Shown in pieces: positions 1 through 8,729 of a DNA stretch of 33,911 nucleotides. The translations under genes and the position numbers were made by a program. Below the pieces are notes generated by a model. It did not search any database. It worked only from the letters and a program-made list of their open reading frames with translations, and was not told the DNA's origin. The stretch spans positions 1 through 33,911 of the forward strand of contig CALGKJ010000031.1 in the NCBI GenBank assembly GCA_937930535.1, given 5' to 3'. How positions within the stretch are numbered: position 1 is the first letter of the stretch; each line of letters opens with the position of its first letter. The stretch is from an uncultured Clostridia bacterium. GTDB lineage: Bacteria > Bacillota > Clostridia > Lutisporales > Lutisporaceae.

Positions 1-2751
1 TGTTCCGTTTTGTACCGCTGCTACTATTTCACCCTGTTGTCCTGCTACTGTTCCTTGAATATAACCGTAGCCTGTTGTAAGGTTTGTTACAGCCTTGGTA
101 TCAAGGTTTGAGCCTGTGCTTGTTCTTATTCTCAGGTTTAACGCACTGGAGGTTGTTACTACTCTCGCGGTTGCCGCTAAAGGTGCTGTGCCTGATATTA
201 CATTGTATCCCGAGGTTGTCCATGTTCCATTTTTAAATAGCTGTCCAACCTGTGTTCCTGTAGAGTTGTATGCTCCAAACTGAGGATTTGTTACATTACC
301 GCCAACTACTATTGCAAAGGCTTGGTTATTGTATACATAGGCTGGATACAAAGCTATACATGGTGTTGTGCTTCCGCCTGTTGTAACAGTTACTGTACAG
401 CTTGCTGTATAGCCGCCATCAGCAGTTGTTACTGTTATTGTTGCAGTACCTGCCGCAACTGCCGTTACTGTGCCGGCATTTACTGTTGCTATAGCCGTAT
501 TGCTGCTGCTCCAAGTTACTGACTTGTTGGTTGCGTTGCTTGGATTTACTGTTGCTGTCAATGCACCTGTTGTACCTGCTGTCAGGGACATGGTCGATTT
601 ATCTAGGGTTACTCCTGTTACTGGTACTGTTGTGCTGCCTGTAACAGTTACTGTGCAGGTTGCTGTATAGCCGCCATCAGCAGTTGTTACTGTTATTGTT
701 GCAGTACCTGCGGCAACTGCTGTTACTGTGCCGGCATTTACTGTTGCTATTGCTGTATTGCTGCTGCTCCAAGTTACTGACTTGTTGGTTGCGTTGCTTG
801 GATTTACTGTTGCTGTCAATGCACCTGTTGTACCTACTGTCAGAGACATGGTTGATTTATCTAGGGTTACTCCTGTTACTGGTACTGTTGTACCGCCGCC
901 GGTTATTGGCGTTGTAGCTCCGTTGCTAACGGTATATGTATTTGGTAAATCGGATTTCTTTACTCCGTCAACTCCATATAGGGATAGTGTTATTCCTGTG
1001 CCTGATTTTACTGCTATTCTTGCAGTTCCTGTTGAGCTTATTTGAGCAGTTCCTAATATAGCTCCATTTTCTATAGCTGCTACTATTTCACCCTGCTGTC
1101 CTGCCACTGTTCCTTCTAAGAAGCCATAGCCTGTTGTCATGTTTGCAACTGTTTTAGTATCGTATGATGATGAGCTTGTTCTTACTCTTAAATTTAATGA
1201 GCTGTCCGCAGATGTTACTCTCGCTGTTGCGGCTAAAGGAGCGGTTCCTGGTATTGCATTGTAGCCTGAGCTTGTCCATGCACCATTTAGATATAGCTGT
1301 CCTACCTGTGTGCCTGAGCCGTTGTATGCTCCAAATTCAGGATTTGTTGCAGTACCACCTATTGATATTGCAAAGGGTTGATTCTGATATACATATGCTG
1401 GATATAATGCGAAGGTTGCTGAGCCGCTTGGAGGTGGGTTTGTTCCTCCGCCTGATGTGCCATAGGGTGCGCCATATGAGCCTTTTGCAAAGGTGTCTGT
1501 ATTCCATGGGTTATAGGAAGGAGTTGCCCAAGGTTCTGCCTGAGTTATGGTTTTTTCTACCGGTGCCATAGGATTTGGTGTAGCTATTCCAGCCGGATGA
1601 TCAGGGCTGCCAAAGCCTACATAGCTTTCTGGTGTTGCAAGCCAATTTACGATATTTATAGAAAGTACAGAAGCTGTTCCAGCATTTTTCCAGCCGTCAT
1701 GGGTGGATTTGTTTGTGCCGGTGCTTTCTCTTTTGTATTTTGGAGTTATGTCCTCTATTGGAGATGAGTCACCTATAAATGCTGCCTTGCCTGCACTTGG
1801 CTTGGATATGGCAACATAAGGTCCTTCTGCTTCGCCGCCGTAGTATATACCTGAATCTACTGCATTGTTCCATTTTACTGGTCTATCAGTTGCTGAGAAA
1901 TAAACCAGACCCTTTGCCCTTGTTGGGTCTACTATAGCAAGAGTTGAACCTGCCGCCATAAGTATTGGCTGTACTCCTTGAGTCAAGCCTTCAACCTCCG
2001 CCGGTGGTCTGATGCCGGAAACGCCTGTCTTGTAGTCAAGAGCATTGAATCTGAATCTTATTCCAAAATTCTCTGCCAGCCATCCTTTTGTTGCATCACA
2101 TGGATTTCTCAAATCTCCGTATGCTCCGCCCATGTTGTATTCTGAGCTTGTAGATCTATTATAGCCGTTGAAAACCTCGTTTGAATCCCAAGTGTTCATA
2201 TTTCTGTCTGCATTGTAATGGTCTGCTATAAAGTAAATGCCTTTGCCTGAGTCCACGTATTGCTTTAAAGCTGCATATTCAGCAATAGTAAATGGTCTGT
2301 TTGGCTCTGCCATTACAAATACATCAGCATCCTTAATGCCGTCATAGGTTATTACTGCTTCATTCAAAGCAACATTAGCCGCTTGTCTGTCATCATAGTA
2401 ACGGATAACTCCATCACCGTCTTTGTCTACGCCTCTGTATTCTCTAACTGTATAACCCTCTCTTACCAGAGCATCAGCAAAATCCGAGAATGCTCCGTCT
2501 AGTACCCAGTCAGCATTTCCTGCTGTTGAGCCGTGTGAGTTATCAAATAAGACCAATTTGCCATTTCCAGTTCCTGGAGCTGGAGCCTTTTCTGGAATAA
2601 CGTTATTCCATGCATATGGTGCATCTTCTGCATAGGTAGTAACAGCACCACTGATTTGGTAGTCACCGATGTTTACACTTAGCGGACTAAATTGCAGGAC
2701 TACCAGTAGGATTGTGAGAATGAGACACATTCCTTTTCTAATAGATTTCAT
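1..2751 (-). CDS. Large secreted protein with Big2 Ig-like repeats (N-terminal 917 residues, 3' end off the window)
   Basis: An uninterrupted reading frame runs from the ATG at 2751 to the left edge. The start has a ribosome site (AAGGGGGA) about 7 nt upstream. Residues 1-45 look like an export signal: basic MKSIRKG, a hydrophobic stretch, then an Ala-rich region ending near TTYAEDA. Residues about 60-420 form one globular region that begins KLVLFDNSHGS and includes ADVFVMAEPNRPFT and GIYFIADHYNAD; this resembles GATase-like/DUF4350-type folds, but I cannot assign a catalytic function. A Gly/Pro linker (about 430-445) leads to a ~120-residue module, two tandem Big2 domains of 86 residues (motif VTGVTLDKSTMSLTVG and TVNPSNATNKSVTWSSSN), and then a second copy of the ~120-residue module at the window edge. 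The family is extracellular and probably attached to the surface. The protein is partial, so any anchor domain is out of view. Confidence 0.8.
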   Translation of the reverse strand, partial: MKSIRKGMCLILTILLVVLQFSPLSVNIGDYQISGAVTTYAEDAPYAWNNVIPEKAPAPGTGNGKLVLFDNSHGSTAGNADWVLDGAFSDFADALVREGYTVREYRGVDKDGDGVIRYYDDRQAANVALNEAVITYDGIKDADVFVMAEPNRPFTIAEYAALKQYVDSGKGIYFIADHYNADRNMNTWDSNEVFNGYNRSTSSEYNMGGAYGDLRNPCDATKGWLAENFGIRFRFNALDYKTGVSGIRPPAEVEGLTQGVQPILMAAGSTLAIVDPTRAKGLVYFSATDRPVKWNNAVDSGIYYGGEAEGPYVAISKPSAGKAAFIGDSSPIEDITPKYKRESTGTNKSTHDGWKNAGTASVLSINIVNWLATPESYVGFGSPDHPAGIATPNPMAPVEKTITQAEPWATPSYNPWNTDTFAKGSYGAPYGTSGGGTNPPPSGSATFALYPAYVYQNQPFAISIGGTATNPEFGAYNGSGTQVGQLYLNGAWTSSGYNAIPGTAPLAATARVTSADSSLNLRVRTSSSSYDTKTVANMTTGYGFLEGTVAGQQGEIVAAIENGAILGTAQISSTGTARIAVKSGTGITLSLYGVDGVKKSDLPNTYTVSNGATTPITGGGTTVPVTGVTLDKSTMSLTVGTTGALTATVNPSNATNKSVTWSSSNTAIATVNAGTVTAVAAGTATITVTTADGGYTATCTVTVTGSTTVPVTGVTLDKSTMSLTAGTTGALTATVNPSNATNKSVTWSSSNTAIATVNAGTVTAVAAGTATITVTTADGGYTASCTVTVTTGGSTTPCIALYPAYVYNNQAFAIVVGGNVTNPQFGAYNSTGTQVGQLFKNGTWTTSGYNVISGTAPLAATARVVTTSSALNLRIRTSTGSNLDTKAVTNLTTGYGYIQGTVAGQQGEIVAAVQNGT
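383..898 (-). repeat. Tandem 258-bp repeat encoding two Big2 domains
   Basis: Units 383-640 and 641-898 line up without gaps at an offset of exactly 258 bp (86 codons), with roughly a dozen differences by eye. They sit in frame inside the large secreted protein. A second, more diverged pair flanks them: 17-345 matches about 1076-1404 at an offset of 1059 bp. The gene therefore has a module order X-Big2-Big2-X. Confidence 0.85.
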
Positions 2752-3115
2752 AATTTTTTCCCCCTTTTGCTTTTTTCGACAAAACTACTATAGTTTTAAT
2801 TACATCTTAGCATGTATATATGCAAATTACTAGTGACCATGTCGTGTCATTATTGCTTTTTGTTAATACTTCACAAAGCATATTTTGTTTGTTATTATAC
2901 AAATCAATATTACACTAATAAATCTTGTATTTACCTTTCCAATTTCTATTTTGAACAAAATTAAGCAGAGCCATAGTATGCAGGTTGTTATCTAAGCTCA
3001 AGTATTCCGCTTACTGCCTGCAAATGGCTCTGCTTATATATTTATCAGCTGACCACAGTGTCATTTGAGTTCACTTTATCTGCTGATTTTTAATTGTTGC
3101 TGTTTTTAGTTTATC
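2752..3115. other. Intergenic region, 364 bp, one hairpin
   Basis: No credible ORF is present. The region holds the upstream sequence of the large secreted protein gene (minus strand) and the 2963-3035 inverted repeat. A weak promoter-like pair may exist for the minus gene in the AT-rich segment near 2790-2830, but it is not convincing. Confidence 0.5.
2963..3035 (-). terminator. Hairpin, probable terminator of the 3116 gene
   Basis: AAGCAGAGCCAT at 2963-2974 is perfectly complementary to ATGGCTCTGCTT at 3024-3035, and an inner TGCAGG/CCTGCA pair lengthens the stem. On the minus strand the stem is followed by AATTTTG. The loop is long for a terminator, so the call is moderate. Confidence 0.55.
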
Positions 3116-3376
3116 CTAGTCATCCCATCTGTTTTTCAACTGTGCTGGAACATCATCAAAGCCTGTATTTGCCTGAATCTCTTCGCTGTACTCTGTCAAA
3201 AAGTCTGTATTGCCTCTGTTTTTATGCATAAGATAAAGCTTATTGGACTTTTCATCATGATTCCAAGTAAACTCGTTTCCCAGCTTCTGTCTTACTGCAT
3301 CTATTGATTCTTCAGGAACTAAAATGGTTCTGAAATTAGTATTATTTATGTTAACCATTTGATTGTTTGAGTTCAT
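3116..3376 (-). CDS. Small hypothetical protein (86 aa)
   Basis: The ATG at 3376 follows a good ribosome site (AGGAGGTATATTACT then ATG). The protein is hydrophilic, has no signal peptide or membrane segment, and carries no cysteines. The N-terminus is Asn-rich (MNSNNQMVNINNTN); the middle contains LVPEESIDAVRQKLGNEF and the end is acidic (LKNRWDD). I do not recognise the family. It is a single gene, apparently closed by the hairpin at 2963-3035. The function is unknown, but the gene itself is credible. Confidence 0.7.
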   Translation of the reverse strand: MNSNNQMVNINNTNFRTILVPEESIDAVRQKLGNEFTWNHDEKSNKLYLMHKNRGNTDFLTEYSEEIQANTGFDDVPAQLKNRWDD

Positions 3377-3514
3377 AGTAATATACCTCCTTTTGTTTAT
3401 ATAGTGTATTATTTGTTACTAAAGGCTTACTATGCAATGTATATTATTCTATAATTTACACTTTCTTTACAATTTTTCATTTCAAATTTACATTTATGCT
3501 TTATTATAAATAGT

Positions 3515-3612
3515 GAAGCAACCATAAAACTCAACTTATTCATAAGCTAGTTATTGCTTCTCTCTAGGTTTTCAGCTTGGAATAATTCAAGTTTTAAGCT
3601 AAAAACCCTATA
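3515..3612 (+). repeat. Dispersed structured repeat, family 1, copy A
   Basis: This ~98-bp sequence recurs at 7299-7397 and 17226-17320, both inverted relative to this copy. Read from GAAGCAACC, it forms a first hairpin GAAGCAA/TTGCTTC and a second hairpin from TTAGCTT-like and AAGCTAAAAACCCTA arms. It lies in the leader region of the solute-binding lipoprotein gene, about 50 nt before the start codon. Confidence 0.75.
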
Positions 3613-3661
3613 TTAAACATAATCAGGAACGGATTAATTTTATTAAGGAGGTATCGGAAAA

Positions 3662-5068
3662 ATGAAAAAAGGTATTTGTATGATATTAGTACTTATATTA
3701 CTGGTTTTAACTGTTTCATGCAGTAATGTATCACTTGAAACAGACTCATATGACGATATCATATCTCCAGAAAATAAGGGAGAAACATCAGAGTTGACAA
3801 TTGTTATGCGAAAGGATGAATATACACGTTTGCAGCAGGAAGGCTTCTTAAAAATGTATATTAACAGGTTTGAAGAGAATTTTGGAGTTAAGGTTAATTT
3901 TAAAATAATCGGTCAGGAATCTCAAGAGTATGGCACTTTAATTGATTATCAGGATATTAATGATTATACTGAAAAAATCTTAGCAATTCTAAACTCAAAA
4001 GATGGATTTGAGTTAATCTATAGTGAGACGTTTACTTTAGACACTTTAGCACAAGATACAGTAGTTAATCTAAGAGGAAAAATACCTAATGTGGAAAAAA
4101 TCTATGATAGTTTGTTGGCAGATGAGGTTTATTATGCTCCCGTAGCTATAGCTTATCCCTCAAAAGGCTTAAATAAAGGTATTCTGGAAAATCTGCAAAT
4201 TGAAGCGCCAGGTTTAAATTGGACATCAGAGGACTATTATTTAATACGAGATAAGTGGCTCAGTCAAAATAGCATATATTTTAATAGCTCTGAGTATTTA
4301 AGAATAACCGATAGGTATCTAAAAGCTGATGACATAATTGACCTGCATAAAAACACTTCTTTAATAAACACAACAAATATAAAAGATAAAATAATGAGCA
4401 TAATAGACGAAATTTTTTCTGGCAAGTATAAACTCTTTAGCGAATATACCTATAAAAATTACCATAATATGCTTTATGATGAATATTCTGATGAAAATAA
4501 AAAATCCTTTGAGCTATTTGAAAAAAGCTACACTGAACACTTGGAATATTCGGGGGGATTTGTTAATCTTCTAAGAGCAAAGGATACAGACAAGCTGATT
4601 TCAAAAAATTCAGGCATAATATTACCTCAGTTTTCGGACAGATCATCATACCTTTACTCATACGGTTTTTTTGTTAATAAAAACGGTAAGAATTTAGAGC
4701 TTGCTTATGAATTCATCAATGGTCTATTAAGCGATGATATGCAAATGCAAATGTACACAGATTGGGGAAAATACTATCCATTTTACTATCCAATAAGTAA
4801 AGATATAGAAAATCAAATTATGAGTTTAGATGAAAATGCTGGTTTAGACCCAAAGGCGATAGAACTAAAGAAATTTGCTATTGAAGATATCAAAGCGGGA
4901 AATCGTAATCTGTCAACTGAAATGAGCGAAAAAGTAATGATTCTTTATTACATGTTTAAAAAAGATATATTAGAAATAATTTTCGCTGATAACAAGTATA
5001 CAGATGCTCAACTAGAAGCCGAGCTCCAAAAACTGCAAAATAAATATGATGCTTGGCTAAGAGAGTAA
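3662..5068 (+). CDS. Extracellular solute-binding lipoprotein (ABC-type, family 1-like)
   Basis: The 468-residue product begins MKKGICMILVLILLVLTVSC, a lipoprotein signal with lipobox LTVSC (Cys20), so it should be anchored on the outer face of the membrane. The mature part has the layout of sugar-type solute-binding proteins: ELTIVMRKDEYTRLQQEGFL near the N-terminus, a central EIFSGKYKLFSEYTYKN region, and a C-terminal segment with SYGFFVNKNGKNLELAYEFI and MYTDWGKYYPFYYPISKD, where ligand-stacking aromatics are common. The start is set by AAGGAGGTATCGGAAAAATG. No permease or ATPase gene lies nearby, so it is an orphan binding protein; it could serve a distant transporter or act as a sensor for the adjacent kinase. 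The ligand is unknown. It ends at a strong terminator (5089-5156). Confidence 0.8.
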   Translation: MKKGICMILVLILLVLTVSCSNVSLETDSYDDIISPENKGETSELTIVMRKDEYTRLQQEGFLKMYINRFEENFGVKVNFKIIGQESQEYGTLIDYQDINDYTEKILAILNSKDGFELIYSETFTLDTLAQDTVVNLRGKIPNVEKIYDSLLADEVYYAPVAIAYPSKGLNKGILENLQIEAPGLNWTSEDYYLIRDKWLSQNSIYFNSSEYLRITDRYLKADDIIDLHKNTSLINTTNIKDKIMSIIDEIFSGKYKLFSEYTYKNYHNMLYDEYSDENKKSFELFEKSYTEHLEYSGGFVNLLRAKDTDKLISKNSGIILPQFSDRSSYLYSYGFFVNKNGKNLELAYEFINGLLSDDMQMQMYTDWGKYYPFYYPISKDIENQIMSLDENAGLDPKAIELKKFAIEDIKAGNRNLSTEMSEKVMILYYMFKKDILEIIFADNKYTDAQLEAELQKLQNKYDAWLRE

Positions 5069-5088
5069 AAGGCAAAAGGATTTGATGT

Positions 5089-5156
5089 AAGTTTAGTCCT
5101 AGTAATTCTTATTATATGGCAGAATGCCATTAGGGGAGATTACTAGGACTAAACTT
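5089..5156 (+). terminator. Strong hairpin terminator of the lipoprotein gene
   Basis: AAGTTTAGTCCTAGTAAT (5089-5106) pairs perfectly over 18 bp with 5139-5156, and the loop contains a smaller TGGC/GCCA hairpin. On the plus strand the stem runs into TTTTTATAT. It also lies just beyond the end of the kinase gene on the minus strand, so it may work in both directions. Confidence 0.85.
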
Positions 5157-5190
5157 TTTATATCTTATCAACCGAATTTATTACAGTCTC
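5154..5190 (-). repeat. 37-nt element following the kinase gene (copy 1)
   Basis: Read on the minus strand this is GAGACTGTAATAAATTCGG and onward to ATAAAAAG. It is identical over 37 nt to 33426-33462. In both places it starts within 0-17 nt of a gene's stop codon and leads into a hairpin, but the two hairpins differ in sequence. Confidence 0.85.
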
Positions 5191-5206
5191 TGTAAATCGA
5201 TACCAC

Positions 5207-6574
5207 TTATCTTATCATAATTATAAATTCCGTACCTTGTCCCTTCTCACTTGTTACTCGGATATCCCATTTATGAAGCTTTATAATATTGTATACGATA
5301 TACAATCCAATACCACTGCCGCCAGTATTCCTGTTTCTTGATTTATCAACTCTATAAAACATATCAAATATATGCGGCAGCTCACTTTGTAAGATCCCGC
5401 AGCCATTATCTTTAATACTTAATTCTACAAGCTTGCCTTTCTTGCAGCTTACTTCTATATATCCCTTTTCCTTGCCATATTTTATACTATTATCTATTAA
5501 ATTAATCAGTATTTCCCGAAACATGTTTTTATCTGCTTCGATAGTAAGTTCGCTGCTGCAATTATTGCTTAGCTTCATTTTTTTCTCACTAAGTAATGGA
5601 TTTAAGAGCCTGATTACTAAATCAACCTCATCATACAAGTTTATGCTTTCCTTTTTTATCTCAAATTCTTCAAACTTAGTAACTGTTAGTAAAGATTTAA
5701 CAAGAATAGTCAACCTGTCAATTTCATTATTTATGTCGACTAGATATTCTTTGTACAGATCAACATTGCTATTGCTTTCTATAAGTGATTCTATAAGGAC
5801 TTTTATGGATGTAAGAGGTGTTTTTAACTCGTGGGAAACGTCACTAATAAATCTTCTTCTATTTGTATCAATTTTAAATATTTCAGCACTCATTTCATTG
5901 AAGGTTTCTGCAAGCAAACCAATTTCGTCCTGCCTTTTTATATCAACTTTAGTATCTAATCTTCCAGCAAGTATTTCAGCAGATGCCTGGGTAAGCTCTA
6001 CTATAGGTCTTGATATTTTTCTTCCTATAAATAAAGATAAAATGATAATGAAAAAAACTGCTATTGAAGATATTAGTATCACTTGATTCCTAAGATCATC
6101 TACATCTTTATAGATGTCCTCTATATATGTAGAAATTAGAGCTGCTCCAACTATCTTTTTTCCTATTATAATTGGTACCGAACACATCATTACTCTTTTT
6201 CCATCAGATAAGTAATACCCGAATGACTCTGACCCTTTAATAAGACTATTTTTTGTTTGCTGATTGGATACATGCTTTCCATAGTATGCGCTCATAGAAT
6301 CAGCTAACACTTTTTCGTTCAAATCCAGAATTAAGACCCGATTTTGGGTATTAATGCTATTCTTTCTTATTTCATTATTTAAGTTCATCGTGTTATCAAA
6401 GTTATTTTTGGCGATATTTGCCATGATATTTGCAAACCAAACTACTTTTGACTCATTCTTTGCAATCTGGTTGTTTTTATATGCAAGCAATATGACTGCA
6501 TCTAAAGCAATTATCGTAAGTATAAAGGACAAGCCATATACAATTGCCATTGTTAAGCTTATTTTTTTGAACAT
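5207..6574 (-). CDS. Membrane-bound sensor histidine kinase
   Basis: The 455-residue two-component kinase has a first membrane segment at about residues 8-32, an extracellular sensing region at about 33-163, a second membrane segment at about 164-184, a HAMP linker at about 185-236, and then the dimerisation/phosphoacceptor box SDVSHELKTPLTSI with His248. The ATP-binding domain shows the N box (NLIDNSIKYG), G1 (DNGCGI) and G2 (GGSGIGLYI). It autophosphorylates and passes the phosphate to the neighbouring response regulator. Its ATG overlaps the regulator's stop codon by one base (TAATG), so the two are translationally coupled. The signal is unknown; the divergent solute-binding lipoprotein next door is a possible partner. 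All catalytic motifs look intact. Confidence 0.93.
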   Translation of the reverse strand: MFKKISLTMAIVYGLSFILTIIALDAVILLAYKNNQIAKNESKVVWFANIMANIAKNNFDNTMNLNNEIRKNSINTQNRVLILDLNEKVLADSMSAYYGKHVSNQQTKNSLIKGSESFGYYLSDGKRVMMCSVPIIIGKKIVGAALISTYIEDIYKDVDDLRNQVILISSIAVFFIIILSLFIGRKISRPIVELTQASAEILAGRLDTKVDIKRQDEIGLLAETFNEMSAEIFKIDTNRRRFISDVSHELKTPLTSIKVLIESLIESNSNVDLYKEYLVDINNEIDRLTILVKSLLTVTKFEEFEIKKESINLYDEVDLVIRLLNPLLSEKKMKLSNNCSSELTIEADKNMFREILINLIDNSIKYGKEKGYIEVSCKKGKLVELSIKDNGCGILQSELPHIFDMFYRVDKSRNRNTGGSGIGLYIVYNIIKLHKWDIRVTSEKGQGTEFIIMIR

Positions 6575-7254
6575 TATTTGCTATCCCTTCTAAAAAAATA
6601 ACCTACTCCCCATTTGGTTTTTATATATTTAGGGTTTGAAGGGACATCCTCCAATTTCTCTCTTAAGTTGCTTATATGTACATCTACAGTTCGTGTGTCA
6701 AATATAAAGTCATTCCATACTAATTCAAATAACTTCTCTCTTGTAAATACTCTTCCAGGAGCTGCAATAAGAGTCTGCAGCAAATCAAATTCCTTTGCTG
6801 TCAGCTCTATTTCTATTCCTTCTTTTATAAGTATCCTTTTAGAGATATCTAGTGAAATATTGTCAAATACTATTAATTCTTCTTCTGATTTTTTATTTGT
6901 ATATCTTCTATATACTGCATTGATTCTTGCAATCAGCTCTCTTGTATGAAAAGGCTTAGTAACATAATCATCAGCTCCAAATTCAAGTCCCAATACTTTA
7001 TCAATATAATCGTCTTTTGCAGTCAGCATAATAATGGGTATATCCTTCTTTTCTCTAACTTTTTTACATACTGTGATACCATCTATTTCAGGCAGCATTA
7101 TATCTAAAAGAATAAAATCAATCTTCTCCGTGGATATCATGTTTAGAGCTTGCTTTCCATCAAAGGCTGCATATACAGTATATCCATTTTGCTCCAAGCT
7201 TTGAGTTAATCCCTTCACAATTAATCTTTCATCATCAACAATCAGTATATTCAT
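6574..7254 (-). CDS. OmpR/PhoB-family response regulator
   Basis: The 226-residue regulator has a receiver domain with the acidic pair D7/D8, phosphoacceptor D51 (LLDIMLPEIDG), T78 and K100 (YVTKPF). The C-terminal winged-helix DNA-binding domain shows ELTAKEFDLLQTL, VWNDFIFDTRTVDVHISNLR and KTKWGVGYFF, as in PhoB/OmpR proteins. It is the first gene of the two-gene operon with the kinase. The start ATG follows GAGGAGGGAGAAA. A copy of the family 1 structured repeat lies 45-143 nt upstream of the start and may be part of its leader transcript. The target genes are not visible. Confidence 0.94.
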   Translation of the reverse strand: MNILIVDDERLIVKGLTQSLEQNGYTVYAAFDGKQALNMISTEKIDFILLDIMLPEIDGITVCKKVREKKDIPIIMLTAKDDYIDKVLGLEFGADDYVTKPFHTRELIARINAVYRRYTNKKSEEELIVFDNISLDISKRILIKEGIEIELTAKEFDLLQTLIAAPGRVFTREKLFELVWNDFIFDTRTVDVHISNLREKLEDVPSNPKYIKTKWGVGYFFRRDSK

Positions 7255-7298
7255 TTTCTCCCTCCTCTTTGCAGATTAACTTTCTTATACTCAGCAAA

Positions 7299-7397
7299 TA
7301 TAGGGTTTTTAGCTTAAAACTTAAATTATACCAAGCTAAAAACCTAGAAGGGGTGCTATAACTAGCCCATAAATAAATTAAGTTTTATGGTTGCTTC
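7299..7397 (-). repeat. Dispersed structured repeat, family 1, copy B
   Basis: Read on the minus strand it runs from GAAGCAACCATAAAACTTA to AAGCTAAAAACCCTATA. The second hairpin arms are TAGGTTTTTAGCTT and AAGCTAAAAACCCTA. Loop 1 contains TAAAACTTAA and loop 2 contains TTAAGTTTTA, which are exact complements. It lies in the leader region of the response regulator gene. Confidence 0.8.
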
Positions 7398-7444
7398 CCT
7401 TTATCTCCTAAATTCAGTGAATATCGTTCTATAGTTGCTTGCCA

Positions 7445-8593
7445 CTAAAAAGATTTACATATATGCCTTTTGTGAGAAAACACGAGCAAACAACATGCTA
7501 GGATACAAATAACAATACATGCCTTAAATGCTGTTTCAATTGATATATCTGCCGCTCCTCCTATAACTGGGTTTAGCACAGCCGCCGATAGGCTTCCAAG
7601 CATTGAATATATTGATAATATTGTAGCCCTGTCTTTTGTGTGAATAGCTTTATTTTGTATATCCATAGCCATAGGCTCTATTAGTGACATACTTGCAGAA
7701 ATCAGCATAACACAGCAAATACTAAGTATAGGATGCTTTGTAAATACCAGCAGGATACAGCCTGTAGTTATCATTAAATACAAACTCAGGATACTTTTGT
7801 ACTTACCGAATCTATTGCTTAGTTGATATGACTTTGCCGAGCATAGGCGTACTAGCTGGACAACAGCTATTAATATGCCGAAGTATTTTATATCTATACC
7901 GCTTCTTGTATACTGCACTTGGTTAAGAAATACCGTTATCGCCTGAACTACCTCTCTTGCTAGTGCCACAGACAGAACAAGCAGTATGATGGATTTGTTT
8001 TTTAATACCAGCAGTATACTGCTTCGCAGCTTTGGTCTGCTTTCCTTATTTACTGGAGTATCCTTTAGAAATAAACATAATATCGCTGCCATACCATAGG
8101 GTATAATAGTTAAAAAGCTGGCTGCATCCATAGAAACACCAATAATAAAGGTATAGAGCAGGGAGGCAATCAAAAATCCGCCAGTGGAAAAAGCACTATA
8201 TCTCCCAAATACCTTTTCTGACTCCTTACCGTCAATTGATGAGTAAAGCAATGCCATATCACATCCTGACAGCCCTGCCAGTGCTACGGACAATAAAATT
8301 CTTTCAGATAAAAACATTCCAAAAGAGTATGCCTTGTAAAATACTATCTTGGATAAATAGAATATAAAGTTTGAAATAACTATGGTTTTTTTGTACCCGA
8401 ACCGATCTGCGAACCAACCCCAGGGAATTTCCAATAATATCATCAATGTCCATGAAATTGACTCAATAATAAATATGTTATACATAGAAAGACCCCTTGC
8501 CTGCCTGTATATGGCCGCAATAGGTCCATAAAAAACAAAGCCCTGTAAAAACACTATCAGATACATCAAGTATACATTTCTGTTTTTATTCAA
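7445..8593 (-). CDS. MFS efflux transporter, attenuator-controlled
   Basis: This major facilitator protein has about 12 hydrophobic segments. Motif A between segments 2 and 3 is visible (GWFADRFGYKKT). I place the start at the TTG at 8593 (382 residues; LNKNRNVYLMYLIV) because GGAGG at 8603-8607 stands 9 nt before it, whereas the upstream ATG at 8617 has no ribosome site and its codons overlap this one. The gene belongs to the drug-efflux-like MFS group, and the leader (see 8593-8758) has the hallmarks of ribosome-dependent induction seen with antibiotic resistance genes. The substrate is unknown. A related MFS gene lies at 30566-31762 in the operon on the other strand. Confidence 0.85.
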   Translation of the reverse strand: MNKNRNVYLMYLIVFLQGFVFYGPIAAIYRQARGLSMYNIFIIESISWTLMILLEIPWGWFADRFGYKKTIVISNFIFYLSKIVFYKAYSFGMFLSERILLSVALAGLSGCDMALLYSSIDGKESEKVFGRYSAFSTGGFLIASLLYTFIIGVSMDAASFLTIIPYGMAAILCLFLKDTPVNKESRPKLRSSILLVLKNKSIILLVLSVALAREVVQAITVFLNQVQYTRSGIDIKYFGILIAVVQLVRLCSAKSYQLSNRFGKYKSILSLYLMITTGCILLVFTKHPILSICCVMLISASMSLIEPMAMDIQNKAIHTKDRATILSIYSMLGSLSAAVLNPVIGGAADISIETAFKACIVICILACCLLVFSHKRHICKSF

Positions 8594-8680
8594 TTTAATA
8601 CACCTCCAAAAACGCATGACAAAAAACCCTTCGCTATATCAAAAGGTTTTTAATAATATGCAATATGTGGTGTATTAAAT
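8593..8680 (-). promoter_or_regulatory. Attenuation stem masking the MFS ribosome site
   Basis: On the minus strand ATTTAATACACC (8680-8669) is a perfect 12-bp complement of GGTGTATTAAAT (8604-8593), which includes part of the Shine-Dalgarno sequence and the first base of the TTG start codon. Pairing would hide the initiation site. The upstream arm begins inside the leader peptide's last sense codon and stop, so a ribosome held there would keep the arm single-stranded and free the MFS start. The terminator-like hairpin at 8621-8650 lies in the loop. Confidence 0.8.
8621..8650 (-). terminator. Intrinsic terminator inside the MFS leader
   Basis: On the minus strand AAAACCTTT pairs with AAGGGTTTT (9 bp with one G-U) and runs into TTTTTTG. 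It sits between the leader peptide and the MFS start, where it could act as a transcription attenuator as well as a spacer in the translational switch. Confidence 0.65.
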
Positions 8681-8692
8681 GGGCTTTCTCAT
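8675..8692 (-). CDS. Leader peptide MRKPI of the MFS gene
   Basis: The reading frame ATG AGA AAG CCC ATT TAA encodes five residues. It has its own ribosome site, AAAGAGGT, at 8 nt spacing (GAGGT at 8701-8705). It lies about 30 nt after the predicted transcription start and its last codons form the start of the 12-bp masking stem. Its small size, ribosome site and overlap with the stem fit a regulatory leader peptide at which a drug-stalled ribosome opens the downstream gene. Confidence 0.65.
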   Translation of the reverse strand: MRKPI

Positions 8693-8729
8693 TTTGTTCT
8701 ACCTCTTTATAGTAGTTTTTCTTATTTCT

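Noticed and set aside
322-917. Plus-strand frames rich in Cys or Leu
   Set aside because: They are antisense shadows of the Big2 repeats of the minus-strand surface protein and lack ribosome sites.
5433-6086. 217-codon plus-strand frame inside the kinase gene
   Set aside because: It is antisense to well-supported histidine kinase coding sequence and has no recognisable features.
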